Shown here: in pieces, positions 37,401 to 41,255 of the stretch
Position numbering within the stretch: the first letter of the stretch is position 1
Layout of the letters: the number at the start of each line of letters is the position of its first letter
Origin: Stigmatella ashevillena
GTDB taxonomy: Bacteria > Myxococcota > Myxococcia > Myxococcales > Myxococcaceae
DNA: 64,000 nucleotides
Assembly (NCBI RefSeq): GCF_028368975.1
Contig: NZ_JAQNDM010000001.1
Coordinates: 62,001 to 126,000, forward strand
Direction: 5' to 3'
Position numbers and translations under genes: made by a program
Notes under the pieces: model-generated
What the model saw: the letters and a program-made list of their open reading frames with translations, nothing else
Databases searched by the model: none
Told to the model about the DNA's origin: nothing

Positions 37401-38211
37401 GCAGCAACCGGAAGGCCGCCAGCAACGTATCGCGCAGGGAGTCCTCCTCTCCTGGCTCCAGGGCCCGAAGGGCTTCGAGCAGTGCATGGGGCAACGCAAA
37501 TGAATGCCGTGCCCGGGTTCCAGCCGCCGAACGAACGAGATGAAGGTCCATGGGGAATTGAGCGGGGGTAGCCCCCGCGAATTGCTGCTTCCAGAAGTGC
37601 AGGTGGAGGTCCAGCGTCTCGCCCTGCAGAGACGATCGCTGCTTCCGGGCAAACTCTCCGTATTGAGAGGGCTCGGGCAACCGCGGAGACCTGCCCGCGG
37701 ACAAGGCACCATACAAAGCGGCCAGTTCCCTTCCGAGCACGCCGAACGAAGCCTCATCGGCGATGAGCCGGTGCATGCAGAGAAGGAGCAGGTGCTCCTG
37801 ACTCCCGAGGCGCAGCAGCACCGCGCGCAGCAGCGGCCCCTGGCTCGGATCGAACGGCCGCCGCGTCTGCTCCCAGGCAGCCTCTCTGCGCTCCGCCTCA
37901 TCCGCCTGCGAGAGGTCGATGACCGTCAGCGAAAAGCGTCCTGCTTCCTCGACGATTTGGGCCAGAGTCCCTTCGATGAGCGCAAAGCGGGTGCGCAGGA
38001 TCTGATGGCGCTGGATGAGCGCGTCGAGGCTTTGCTCCAGCAACGGCACATCCAGTGTGCCCTCGATTCGGAAACCGCCCTGCACACAGGAACGCCCACC
38101 CCCTGCTACCTGCTCGAACTTCCAGACATGCTCCTGGAGCAACGAGCACGGACCCAAGTGGGAACCAGCAACCGATCCCCCAGCCATCGATTCTTGCGGT
38201 TTTTCCATCAT
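19420..38211 (-). CDS. NRPS, five modules, first gene of the biosynthetic operon
   Basis: 6263 aa. Residue landmarks: C0 with HRLIADEA near 155; A1 622, T1 GGDSI 1002, E1 HHFVVD 1185; C2 HHLLLDG 1659, A2 2124, T2 GGDSI 2505, then an E-excision scar near 2567; C3 HHVLLDG 2738, A3 3210, T3 GGDSI 3603, E3 HHLVVD 3787; C4 4260, A4 4733, T4 GGHSL 5124; C5 HHIVTDG 5320, A5 5796, T5 GGNSL 6182. My specificity codes are DAWTAAAICK for A1 and A2 (close to the Phe code DAWTIAAICK), DLTKIGEVGK for A3 and A4 (Asn) and DAWFLGHVVK for A5 (close to Leu). C2, C3 and C4 begin with the YPLSPLQQG pattern seen after E domains; C5 is LCL-like. T5 ends the protein with a short basic tail and hands over to the PKS. 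The start is ATG 38211 or the adjacent ATG 38208; no good Shine-Dalgarno is visible, so a leaderless or internal start (ATG for residue 9) is possible. Confidence 0.95.
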   Translation of the reverse strand: MMEKPQESMAGGSVAGSHLGPCSLLQEHVWKFEQVAGGGRSCVQGGFRIEGTLDVPLLEQSLDALIQRHQILRTRFALIEGTLAQIVEEAGRFSLTVIDLSQADEAERREAAWEQTRRPFDPSQGPLLRAVLLRLGSQEHLLLLCMHRLIADEASFGVLGRELAALYGALSAGRSPRLPEPSQYGEFARKQRSSLQGETLDLHLHFWKQQFAGATPAQFPMDLHLVRSAAGTRARHSFALPHALLEALRALEPGEEDSLRDTLLAAFRLLLHRHAYQQEDISVGLLAAHEPEPGSPGLLGPIASPLVLRIPLLGNPAFPSLRRSVRTTRTEALAHRALPFEALLDVLQEQGPELLKALVIFETPAPEFLQLPELSFVPLETQGGVTPCDLVLRLSEGPCELRGTFEYNAELFLADTVSRMAKRFLRLLEGIAATPEQRVLELPILTREEQDQIHHEWNEERVERRGECAHLLFEEQVKRTPEAVAVSFGAEQLSYGELERRANQVANHLRGMGVGLESRVGVCVERSVELVVGMLGVLKAGGAYVPLDPAVPGERLAYMVEDAGVEVLLTQERLEASLPVKRARVVRLDADWEQIAHQSEVREEGASGGGNLAYVIYTSGSTGKPKGTLLEHGGLCNTARAAIEMMGVGPGSRVLQFSSMGFDASVWEMFSALLSGARLVMAPKEALQPGAPLQELLKEEGITAATLTPAVLMQLEPRSLLEKLKTVAAAGEACTGELVSRWKEGRRFINAYGPTEVTICATQNSEVKEQRPTIGRHLPNVQVYVLDERQKEVPVGVAGELCVGGVGLARGYQGRPELTAERFMPHPFSAEPGERLYRTGDRVRFLGNGELEFLGRMDFQVKLRGFRIELEEVEAALGEHGGVREAVVVVREDGGGSRRLVAYVVSGEKQAAPSSEELRSYLKGKLPDYMVPAVFVRMEALPLALTGKVDRRALPDPDWSRPELDGEYVAPQTPVEKQLAALWAKVLRLERVGRHDNFFSLGGDSIIGMQILARAHQAGLRFTSRQLFQHPTLAALAPLVTEVQGQGEQEVITGPVPLTPIQRWFLEQQQPAPHHFKQGMVFEVTERVDPVLLGRALLRLLEHHDALRMCFREEGGHWQQSNGGQAQEASLREVDLASVPEAQRGTAIEAVAEELQEGFELSRGLLLRAALLHLGAGQTGRLLIVIHHFVVDFVSWRILLEDLNTVYQQLCRGEAGALPPKTTSFKRWAGKLEEYAQSPLEEELAYWLTPRKQVQAVPVDRPGGSNTQESARGVSLSLDEEQTRALLQEVPGAYRAHINDVLLTALAQSLAQWTGSHQVLVDLEGHGREELFEDVNLSRTVGWFTTLFPVQLELPESTSSASALGVVREALRRLPHRGIGYGLLRYLRKDGAAQALRSLPQAEVSFNYWGQIDLMGQGSAPFVLSPEPGGSEFGRKHRRPHLLAVEARVFGGRLEVTCLYSENVHERATIEALVQGFMASLRTLIAGRTSPEAARYVPADFPLARLDPAALERVLEQTPRVEDIYPLSPLQQGLLYHAHLAPGTDLYFEQVSWTLPQALNASAFQKAWERVMAQNPILRTAFFWEGLAEPLQAVLPSVTLPWQQLDWRGIPASEQKERLSSLVREDRARGFELSQAPLVRVTLIRLDEAAYHCLFSFHHLLLDGWSVGLVFRELYAHYEALSAGKELPLHRGVPYREYIAWLRQQDFARSEAYWRQALKGFTTPTPLPFGQRPGLASGSQGYGEQQLQMGTASAAALQAFVRQHRLTLNTLVLGAWGLVLGQHGGTADVVFGATLAGRPPELPGSDAVMGLLINTLPVRVRLDSRAPLHSWLERLQSEQDELRQHEHSPLSQVQAWSEVPRGTALFESLYSFENYPMDSALGGAEFIERTQFAIAASVIPNPKGLLLRIAFESERFDSATIDRLLRHWSLALERMVAARPEQLLGHISLLSEAERRQVLEEWNEERVERRGECAHLLFEEQVKRTPEAVAVSFGAEQLSYGELDRRANQVANHLRGMGVGLESRVGVCVERSVELVVGMLGVLKAGGAYVPLDPAVPGERLAYMVEDAGVEVLLTQERLEASLPVKRARVVRLDADWEQIAHQSEVREEGASGGGNLAYVIYTSGSTGKPKGTLLEHGGLCNTARAAIEMMGVGPGSRVLQFSSMGFDASVWEMFSALLSGARLVMAPKEALQPGAPLQELLKEEGITAATLTPAVLMQLEPRSLLPTLQTVAAAGEACTGELVSRWKEGRRFINAYGPTEVTICATQNSEVKEQRPTIGRHLPNVQVYVLDERQKEVPVGVAGELCVGGVGLARGYQGRPELTAERFMPHPFSAEPGERLYRTGDRVRFLGNGELEFLGRMDFQVKLRGFRIELEEVEAALGEHGGVREAVVVVREDGGGSRRLVAYVVSGEKQATPSSEELRSYLKGKLPDYMVPAVFVRMEALPLALTGKVDRRALPVPTLDGDGRREGFVEPRTEVEQKLAEVWASVLKHPRVGVHDNFFELGGDSISSMQIVARAHQAGLKVTSKQLFQHQTIAELAPVVGDASRVHEQREGQAPMPLTAIRQRSADAARPVPSDFPLARLEAGVLERVLQKHPQVEDIYPLSPLQQGMLFHALLSVELGMYFEQAVWRFRGALNVQAFHRAWQEVVDRNPILRTGFFWGEVPEPLQVVHPRVELPWQELDWRSVLSAEQPARMEAFLQEDRARGFDLSHPPLMRVAIVRMGDNDSWIIWSFHHVLLDGWSSSLLLKDLFELYEACVQGRPLPRLQRPAFREYIAWLQGQDSQEAQGYWSQELKGFTAPTPLPGARTLGRAGSESSQQREREVQFTESGTEAVQTFARKHKLTVNTVAQAAWALVLGRYSGEREVVFGSTVAGRPPDLAGVDAMVGVLINTLPIRVRLPGEVPLLKWLQGMQAQQLEQRQHQHCPLVQIQKWSEVPRERALFDSLFVFDYPMDASEMERLGMMEAETFRPSQRTNYPLTATLGFLRGKLELRLAHEPQAFDAALMDQVLAHWKTAMERIIAFPEHRLRELQLLTEEERRELVEGWNQTGAEYERQKCVHELFEEQAKRTPEALAVRDGREQVTYGELNRRANQLAQMLVKKGVGPEQVVGLCTERTVGTVVGLLGILKAGGAYVPLDPAYPVERLRYMLEDTGAKVVVTQSWLVERLGELKAEVVSLDRQAEELEREAEQCPASGVTSRNLAYVIYTSGSTGKPKGAMLEHQGVCNYLEWSGREYRVEEGKGAPVHSSISFDLTVTSLVLPLVKGKPVEMVGEEEGVEGLGEALRKGGDYSLVKLTPTHLRVLSQQLKEEEAKGRTRAFIIGGEGLTAESLRYWRKNAPGTRLINEYGPTETVVGCSTYEVEEGDGEEGAVPIGHPIANTQLYVLDGGMEVVPKGVVGELYIGGEGVGRGYLGRPELTAERFVPDPYSQRGGGRLYRTGDLVKRRADGKLEYLGRMDTQVKVRGYRIELGEIETVLSKHPAVTEAVVVVREEVPGNPQLVGYVVTAEGRDESGPVREYLKEKLPEYMVPTALVCLEAMPVTQNGKVDRKALPAPDLGSKVVHDFAEPRTDVERRLAEVWASVLKQPRIGVHDNFFDLGGDSIISIHIVAQAQQVGLKVTSKLLFRHQTIAELAQVVVDASKEQEQGLVQGPVPLTPIQKWLFDQDLPQPQHFNMVLMLEVEPPVGAVQVEESLQALVAHHDALRLSFHKEGGEWRQVNEGVEKRIRLDVVDVSQAGAGEPEAIAQVARQMQEGLRLQEGPLLRATLFERGEGKRWRLLLVLHHLVVDVVSWRILLEDLNRAYEQRRRGEAVRLPAKTTPFKTWSERLEQYAQGEEVRGELSYWAAEQRQEVKGLPVDRVAGANTVASERRLTVALEKEETRVLLQEVPGAYRAQINDVLLTALAQSVGTWTGQPRLLVNLEGHGREELFEDVDVSRTVGWFTSIFPVLLDLQGARTPGEALRAIREELRRLPRRGLGYGLLRYLRKEGTGERLKALPRAEVGFNYVGQFDGMSEGASRFRLTQESAGATVNEHNLRADLLEVHGQVFGGQLELTWAYSENFHERATIEALAQDFVAALRQLIDHRSSADAARLVASDFPLARLDAGVLERVLQKHPQVEDIYPLSPLQQGMLFHALLSVELGMYFEQAVWRFGGALNVQAFHRAWQEVVDRNPILRTGFFWKGVPEPLQVVHPRVELPWQELDWRSVLPAEQPARMEAFLQEDRARGFDLSHPPVMRVAVIRMGESDYRIIWSFHHVLLDGWSSSLLLKDLFELYEACVQGRPLQGTRRPAFREYIAWLQRQDSQEAQGYWSQELKGFTAPTPLPGARSLGRTGSESSQQREREVQFTESGTEAVQGFARKHKLTVNTVAQAAWALVLGRYSGEREVVFGSTVAGRPPDLAGVDAMVGMLINTLPIRVRLPGEVPLLKWLQGMQAQQLEQRQHQHCPLVQIQKWSEVPRERALFDSLFVFDYPMDASVKERLGVLEAETFQSIERTNYPLTATLGFPRGKLELRLAYEPQAFDAVLMDQVLAHWKIVLERIVSHPDQRIAELGMMGEEERRELVEGWNQTGAEYERQKCVHELFEDQAKRTPEALAVRDGREQVTYGELNRRANQLAQMLVKKGVGPEQAVGLCTERTVGTVVGLLGILKAGGAYVPLDPAYPVERLRYMLEDTGAKVVVTQSWLVERLGELKAEVVSLDRQAEELEREAEQCPASGVTSRNLAYVIYTSGSTGKPKGAMLEHQGVCNYLEWSGREYRVEEGKGAPVHSSISFDLTVTSLVLPLVKGKPVEMVGEEEGVEGLGEALRKGGDYSLVKLTPTHLRVLSQQLKEEEAKGRTRAFIIGGEGLTGESLRYWRKNAPGTRLINEYGPTETVVGCSTYEVEEGDGEEGAVPIGHPIANTQLYVLDGGMEVVPKGVVGELYIGGEGVGRGYLGRPELTAERFVPDPYSQRGGGRLYRTGDLVKRRADGKLEYLGRMDTQVKVRGYRIELGEIETVLSKHPAVTEAVVVVREGAGGNQQLVGYVVTAEGRDESGPVREYLKEKLPEYMVPTALVCLEAMPVTQNGKVDRKALPAPDLGSKVAHGFVPPKGALEELVAGIWAQVLGLERVSADGNFFELGGHSLLAMQMISRVRETFEVDLPFRSLFGAPTVAGLARIIESTLAGGLGRLAPPLVRVHREGDLPTSFAQYRLWFLDQLQTGGYSYNVPVGVRFLGRLDLEALERSLQEIIRRHEALRTVFASSGGRVVQVISPEARLALAVESLEGLAASQREAEAQRRAQEEAQRPFELSRGPLLRATVLRLAKEDHVLLLVMHHIVTDGWSINVLLRELSQVYPVLVAGGVPSLPALAIQYADFAVWQRQWLQGEVLDAQRSYWKRTLAGAPQALELPTDRPRPQIQTFHGAQLSVQLPLSLSQEVRALSHREGATLFMTLLAAFQALLARYSGQTDIVVGSPIAGRNRQEVEGLIGLFVNTLALRADVQGSLSFQALLAQVREACLGAYAHQDLPFEQVVEALQIDRDLSRTPLFQVMFVLENQPAPALEFGGLSLKPLDVDLITAKFDLTVGLRESGQGLLSVWEYNTALFDHETVARMARHFQTLLEALAARPEQPISSISLLSEEERRQVLEEWAQTGAEYPRQTCIHRLFEVQAARAEGALAVKSPHGQVSYGELNVRANQLAHWLRDSGVGPEERVVLCMERSVELVAGALGIMKAGGAYVPLDPAYPAERLKTMAGDSRAKVVVTQGSLKGAFEGLGVKVVCLDEDREELAKQERKNPGSGVEAENLAYVIYTSGSTGKPKGVEVSHASLANLVTWHQREYEVTPEDRATQVSGPAFDASVWELWPYLTAGASLHIPSDEVRAVPAKLLAWLAAEGITLSFLPTPLAEVVLAEEWPEGMVLRALLTGGDRLRRRLRPGQKARLMNHYGPTENTVVATWAPVVGEAGTLPPIGRPISNAQAYVLDKGMNPVPVGVSGELFIGGDSLARGYLDRSALTAEKFLPHPFSTKPGSRLYRTGDLVRWSSGGELEFLGRVDQQVKIRGFRIELGEIEAVLAQHPSVREAVVVVREITPEVKQLVGYAVAHGAVRPSKAELRAYLRERLPEPMVPSAIVLLDALPVTPNGKLDRRALPIPDEGYGSEDAAVAPQTDFEQAVAAIWQEVLHVAKVGTNDRFFDLGGNSLTILEVQKKLSSALSLDVKLTKLFQYPTIASFAQHLAQGETGPSVAAVSQQRVKRRQELDAQGQARRRLRTHKKDAQDE
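22951..25913. repeat. 2.96-kb C-A duplication, module 4 copy
   Basis: Matches 27517-30479 at a constant offset of 4566 bp (1522 codons), checked at both ends and in the middle, with no net indel. It covers C4 and A4 (Asn). A short patch near 24540-24590 in the C-A linker is divergent, suggesting local conversion or replacement. Confidence 0.9.
27517..30479. repeat. 2.96-kb C-A duplication, module 3 copy
   Basis: Partner of 22951-25913 (offset 4566 bp). It covers C3 and A3 (Asn). The duplicate ends within a few bases of the E-domain end that borders the excision scar of module 2, which links the two events. Confidence 0.9.
30480..30560 (-). other. epimerization-domain excision scar between T2 and C3
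   Basis: After T2 the protein reads GQAPMPLTAIRQ and then directly RSADAARPVPSDFPLARLE. The first part aligns with the beginning of the E domains in modules 1 and 3 (GPVPLTPIQ), the second with their last residues and the E-C linker (SSADAARLVASDFPLARLD). About 430 residues of E domain are missing between. The junction is near 30509 in DNA. This is direct comparison within the same protein. Confidence 0.9.
30846..32330. repeat. A-domain duplication, module 2 copy
   Basis: Matches 35361-36845 at a constant offset of 4515 bp (1505 codons) over about 1.49 kb without net indel. It encodes the aromatic-type A2 domain; the few differences include EKLKTVAAAG in A1 versus PTLQTVAAAG in A2. Confidence 0.9.
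35361..36845. repeat. A-domain duplication, module 1 copy
   Basis: Partner of 30846-32330 (offset 4515 bp). It encodes A1, with the same ten specificity residues as A2. Confidence 0.9.
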
Positions 38212-38297
38212 CTACATTATTTTCTTGGAAACAGTAAGTTACAATAGTCTCGCCTTATACTACTTGGCCCTGGTACTTATACGCATAAGTACGTTGC
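38212..38297. promoter_or_regulatory. divergent promoter region of the two biosynthetic operons
   Basis: 86 bp separate the NRPS start (minus) from the permease start (plus). The stretch is much richer in A and T than its surroundings. For the minus strand a TTGTAA (38244-38239) and AATAAT (38221-38216) pair with 17-bp spacing could form a promoter placing the transcription start almost on the NRPS ATG codons, which would explain the missing ribosome binding site. For the plus strand a TATACT box lies at 38256-38261 but no matching -35 is evident. All assignments here are from motif reading. Confidence 0.45.
38273..38292. promoter_or_regulatory. perfect inverted repeat, candidate operator
   Basis: GTACTTAT-ACGC-ATAAGTAC: two perfect 8-bp arms with a 4-bp spacer, ending 5 bp before the permease ATG. 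It occupies the place where a Shine-Dalgarno would be, so it may be an operator for a dimeric regulator controlling both operons, or a structure affecting translation start. No regulator gene lies beside it in this window. Confidence 0.6.
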
Positions 38298-39620
38298 ATG
38301 GCCACAGGTGCCCTAAAGGTGCTCCAATTCCTCCTGCTTGCCGTCCGCAATCTGGCCTCGCACCGGCGCCGGACCCTGATGCTCGGGGGGGCCATGGCCG
38401 GGGTGACCGCGCTGCTGCTCTTCCTGCTGGGGCTCTCCAACGGCGTCCAGAGCACGATCCTGCAGTCAGCCACCACGTTGATGTCAGGCCACGTGAACGT
38501 CGCCGGCTTCTACAAAGTGACGCGCGGCCAATCGAGCGCGGTGGTGACGCACTACCCCCAGCTCCTCGAGATCATCCGACGCGAGGTGCCAGAACTCCTC
38601 AGCGTGTCGCAGCGCGGCCGGGGCATCGCCAAGGCGATCAGTGACACCCACGGCATGCAGATAGCGCTCAACGGTCTGGACATCGAGGCGGAGCCGGTCT
38701 TCCGGCAGGTCATCCGCCTGGCCGAGGGCAACCTGGATGATCTGGCGCACCCGGGAAGCATTCTGCTGTTCGAGTCCCAGGCGAAGAAGCTCGAGGTGAA
38801 GACCGGCGACATGCTCACCCTGTCGGGGATGACCGTGCGCGGCATCACTAATACCCAAGATGTCCGGGTGGTGGCCATCGCCCGCGACATCGGGCTGCTC
38901 AGCTCGATCACCGTCTTCGTTCCGAACGCCACGCTCCGAGCGCTGTACCAGCTCCACGACGATGCGACGGGCGCACTCTTGCTCTACCTCAGGCACCTTG
39001 ACGACGCCCCTGCCGTTCAGCAGCGGCTGCGCCAGGTGCTCGCCTCCGCCCACTATGAACTCATCGAAGAGGAGCAGCAGCCCTACTGGCAGAAGCTCGA
39101 GCTTGTCACCCAAGATGACTGGACAGGCCAGCGGCTGGATGTCACGACCTGGAAGGACGAGATCGCCTTCGTCAACTGGACGAGCGGCATGCTCAACCTG
39201 CTGAGCTTCGCGCTGATGTTCGTGCTGATCGTGACCATCGCGGTCGGACTCATGAACACCCTCTGGATCGCCATCCGTGAACGCACGCAGGAGGTGGGTA
39301 CCCTGCGAGCGATCGGAATGCAGCGGTCCCGGGTCGTCTTGATGTTCGCCCTGGAGGCACTGGTGCTCAGCGTCATGAGCGCGGGAGCGGGCGCGGTGCT
39401 CGGCACGATCCTCTGCGCAATCCTGAATGCGCTTCAGGTCCCTGTCCCCCACGCGGTTCAGCTGTTCCTGATGGGAGACCGGCTGTACCTCCGGGTCGAC
39501 GCCGAGGCGGCCCTGTTCTCCATCACGCTGATCAGCACCTGCACGACGGCCATCGCCCTCATTCCTTCCTTCCTGGCGGCGCGCCTCAAGCCGGTCACCG
39601 CCATGCACCACGCCGGGTAA
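38298..39620 (+). CDS. FtsX/MacB-type ABC transporter permease
   Basis: 440 aa. An N-terminal transmembrane helix (about residues 20-45) follows a basic segment (RNLASHRRRTLM), then a ~230-residue extracytoplasmic domain of MacB_PCD type, then a C-terminal FtsX domain with three helices and the characteristic ERTQEVGTLRAIGMQRSRV loop. Proteins of this type (LolC/E, MacB) work with a separate or fused ATPase to move lipoproteins, peptides or lipids across the envelope. No ATPase gene is present next to it. It starts the divergent operon, 27 bp upstream of the CmlA-like gene. No Shine-Dalgarno precedes the ATG; a palindrome sits there instead. A role in export of the peptide is inference. Confidence 0.85.
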   Translation: MATGALKVLQFLLLAVRNLASHRRRTLMLGGAMAGVTALLLFLLGLSNGVQSTILQSATTLMSGHVNVAGFYKVTRGQSSAVVTHYPQLLEIIRREVPELLSVSQRGRGIAKAISDTHGMQIALNGLDIEAEPVFRQVIRLAEGNLDDLAHPGSILLFESQAKKLEVKTGDMLTLSGMTVRGITNTQDVRVVAIARDIGLLSSITVFVPNATLRALYQLHDDATGALLLYLRHLDDAPAVQQRLRQVLASAHYELIEEEQQPYWQKLELVTQDDWTGQRLDVTTWKDEIAFVNWTSGMLNLLSFALMFVLIVTIAVGLMNTLWIAIRERTQEVGTLRAIGMQRSRVVLMFALEALVLSVMSAGAGAVLGTILCAILNALQVPVPHAVQLFLMGDRLYLRVDAEAALFSITLISTCTTAIALIPSFLAARLKPVTAMHHAG

Positions 39621-39647
39621 CCCTGGACCGGCAGAATTCCAAACCCC

Positions 39648-41255
39648 ATGTCCGCAACCTACCGCCTGTCTGAGCACACCTGCGTCGAGCCCCTGGTCAA
39701 CCACTGGATGGCGTGGTGGCTCACCCTCGCGCCGATCCCGGCCTGCCTCAACGCGTACAACTTTCAGCTTCCGCTGCTGAAGGCGTACCTTCAGAACCCA
39801 GCCTTCCACGAGAAATCCGAGCGGGAGATCAACGGCGGTTCATTTGTGGGAGTGCCTGCCTCCCGCGCCGAAGAGGTACGCGCGCTGTTGCAGCGGACGC
39901 AGACCGCACAGGAGGCGGGGCTCAAGCTGGCCGAGGCGTTCGAGGAGTTCCAGGCCTTCCTCTTGACCGAGGCCAAAGGGCAGTCGCTGGAGCCGCTGTA
40001 CCAGAAGCTCCCCGAGCCTCTGCGCGGTCTGGTGGAGCTGGTCTACGACTACAACAACCGGGCCTCCGTGCAGGTGCTGGAGCCGCTCTCGTACAAGAGC
40101 CGTTATTACCAACCGCAGCTCCAGACATTGCAGCTCGGTGCGCTGGAGTCCGACTTCGATCGCCGCACCTTCTTCACCACCCCACGGCTCACCCATGAAG
40201 GGCAAATCGAGTGGCGGGTGCCATTCGCGGATGCGCGCATCGACCGCCTGTTCGAGCTGGAGCGCACGCCCCAGCCACTCGGCCACATCCAGGAGTTGCT
40301 CGGAGACGCCGTCCAAAGCGAGGAGGTCCTGCGCTCGCTGCTGACCGAGGCGCCTGCACCGGCCGAGCCGGAGCCATGGACGGGACCGGGTGCGCGCGTG
40401 AGGTACGTGGGGCACGCGTGCGTGCTGGTCGAGTGGAAGGGAACCTCCATCCTGATCGACCCGGTGATCGGCGTCCGGCCACGCGCTGGAGGCGAGGCGC
40501 GGCTGAGCTACGAGAACCTCCCTGCCCGGATCGACTACGCGCTCGTGACGCACGCCCACGCCGACCATTACAACCCCGAGACGCTCCTTCGCCTGCGGCG
40601 GCGAATCGACTGCCTCGTGGTCCCGCGCGCCAGGGGCCTGCTCGTGGGGGACGTCTCGCTCAAGTTGATGTCCACGATGATGGGCTACAAACGGGTCGTC
40701 GACATGGAGATGTTCGACTCGCTGCCGCTCCCCGATGGAGAGATCGTCGCCATCCCCTTCTTGGGAGAGCATGGCGACTTGTCGCACGCGAAGAGCGCTT
40801 ACCTGATTCGCATGGGCAAGGAGCAGATCCTCTTCGCCGCCGACTCGGCCAACCTGGATGACGCGCTCTATCGCAACATCCGTCAGGCCGTCGGTGAGGT
40901 GCAGACGGTCTTCATGAACACCGAGAACGAGGGCTCTCCGCTCACGTTCACCATCGATGCCCTGTTCCCCAAGCGCCGCGACCGCCGCGCGGAGAAGAAC
41001 CGCCGGTGCCGAGGGAGCAATGCCAGTGAAGGCGTGCGGCTGCTGGAACTCCTCGGCGCCAAGCGGCTCTACAACTACGCCATGGGCCTCGAGCCCTGGC
41101 TGTCGCACATCGTCGGCTCGGAGTCGCCCCCAGATTCTCCGCGCATGAAGGAGTCCAACACCCTGCTGGCCGAGGCAAGCACGCGAGGGCTGGAGGTGGC
41201 GCAGCGGCTCCGGGGAACGTCCGAGCTGCGGATCTCCACGGAGAGCCAGCCATGA
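39648..41255 (+). CDS. CmlA-like diiron beta-hydroxylase acting on carrier-bound amino acids
   Basis: 535 aa in two parts: an N-terminal ~235-residue domain (EPLVNHW, SLEPLYQKLP, EPLSYKSRYY) and a C-terminal metallo-beta-lactamase fold. The metal motif HAHADH is at residues 302-307, with E374 in FLGEHGDL and D399 in FAADSAN; YAMGLEPW follows near the end. This architecture, length and spacing match CmlA of chloramphenicol biosynthesis, an oxygen-dependent diiron enzyme that beta-hydroxylates an aminoacyl group on an NRPS carrier domain. In CmlA a Glu replaces the usual MBL His, and Glu is found here. Recognition is from memory of CmlA, not a search. The enzyme would hydroxylate one or more residues (aromatic, Asn or Leu) of the neighbouring NRPS. 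Its TGA overlaps the ATG of the SDR gene (ATGA), so the two are translationally coupled. A generic hydrolase or UlaG-like lactonase is the main alternative. Confidence 0.85.
   Translation: MSATYRLSEHTCVEPLVNHWMAWWLTLAPIPACLNAYNFQLPLLKAYLQNPAFHEKSEREINGGSFVGVPASRAEEVRALLQRTQTAQEAGLKLAEAFEEFQAFLLTEAKGQSLEPLYQKLPEPLRGLVELVYDYNNRASVQVLEPLSYKSRYYQPQLQTLQLGALESDFDRRTFFTTPRLTHEGQIEWRVPFADARIDRLFELERTPQPLGHIQELLGDAVQSEEVLRSLLTEAPAPAEPEPWTGPGARVRYVGHACVLVEWKGTSILIDPVIGVRPRAGGEARLSYENLPARIDYALVTHAHADHYNPETLLRLRRRIDCLVVPRARGLLVGDVSLKLMSTMMGYKRVVDMEMFDSLPLPDGEIVAIPFLGEHGDLSHAKSAYLIRMGKEQILFAADSANLDDALYRNIRQAVGEVQTVFMNTENEGSPLTFTIDALFPKRRDRRAEKNRRCRGSNASEGVRLLELLGAKRLYNYAMGLEPWLSHIVGSESPPDSPRMKESNTLLAEASTRGLEVAQRLRGTSELRISTESQP

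Noticed and set aside
36000-38211. N-acyl-D-Asn prodrug logic (as in colibactin or zeamine type systems)
   Set aside because: The first module is aromatic, not Asn, the starter C domain is degenerate, and no membrane peptidase of the ClbP type is present.
39648-41255. Annotation as a UlaG-like lactonase or generic MBL hydrolase
   Set aside because: The large N-terminal domain, the Glu ligand in FLGEHGDL and the YAMGLEPW block match CmlA better.
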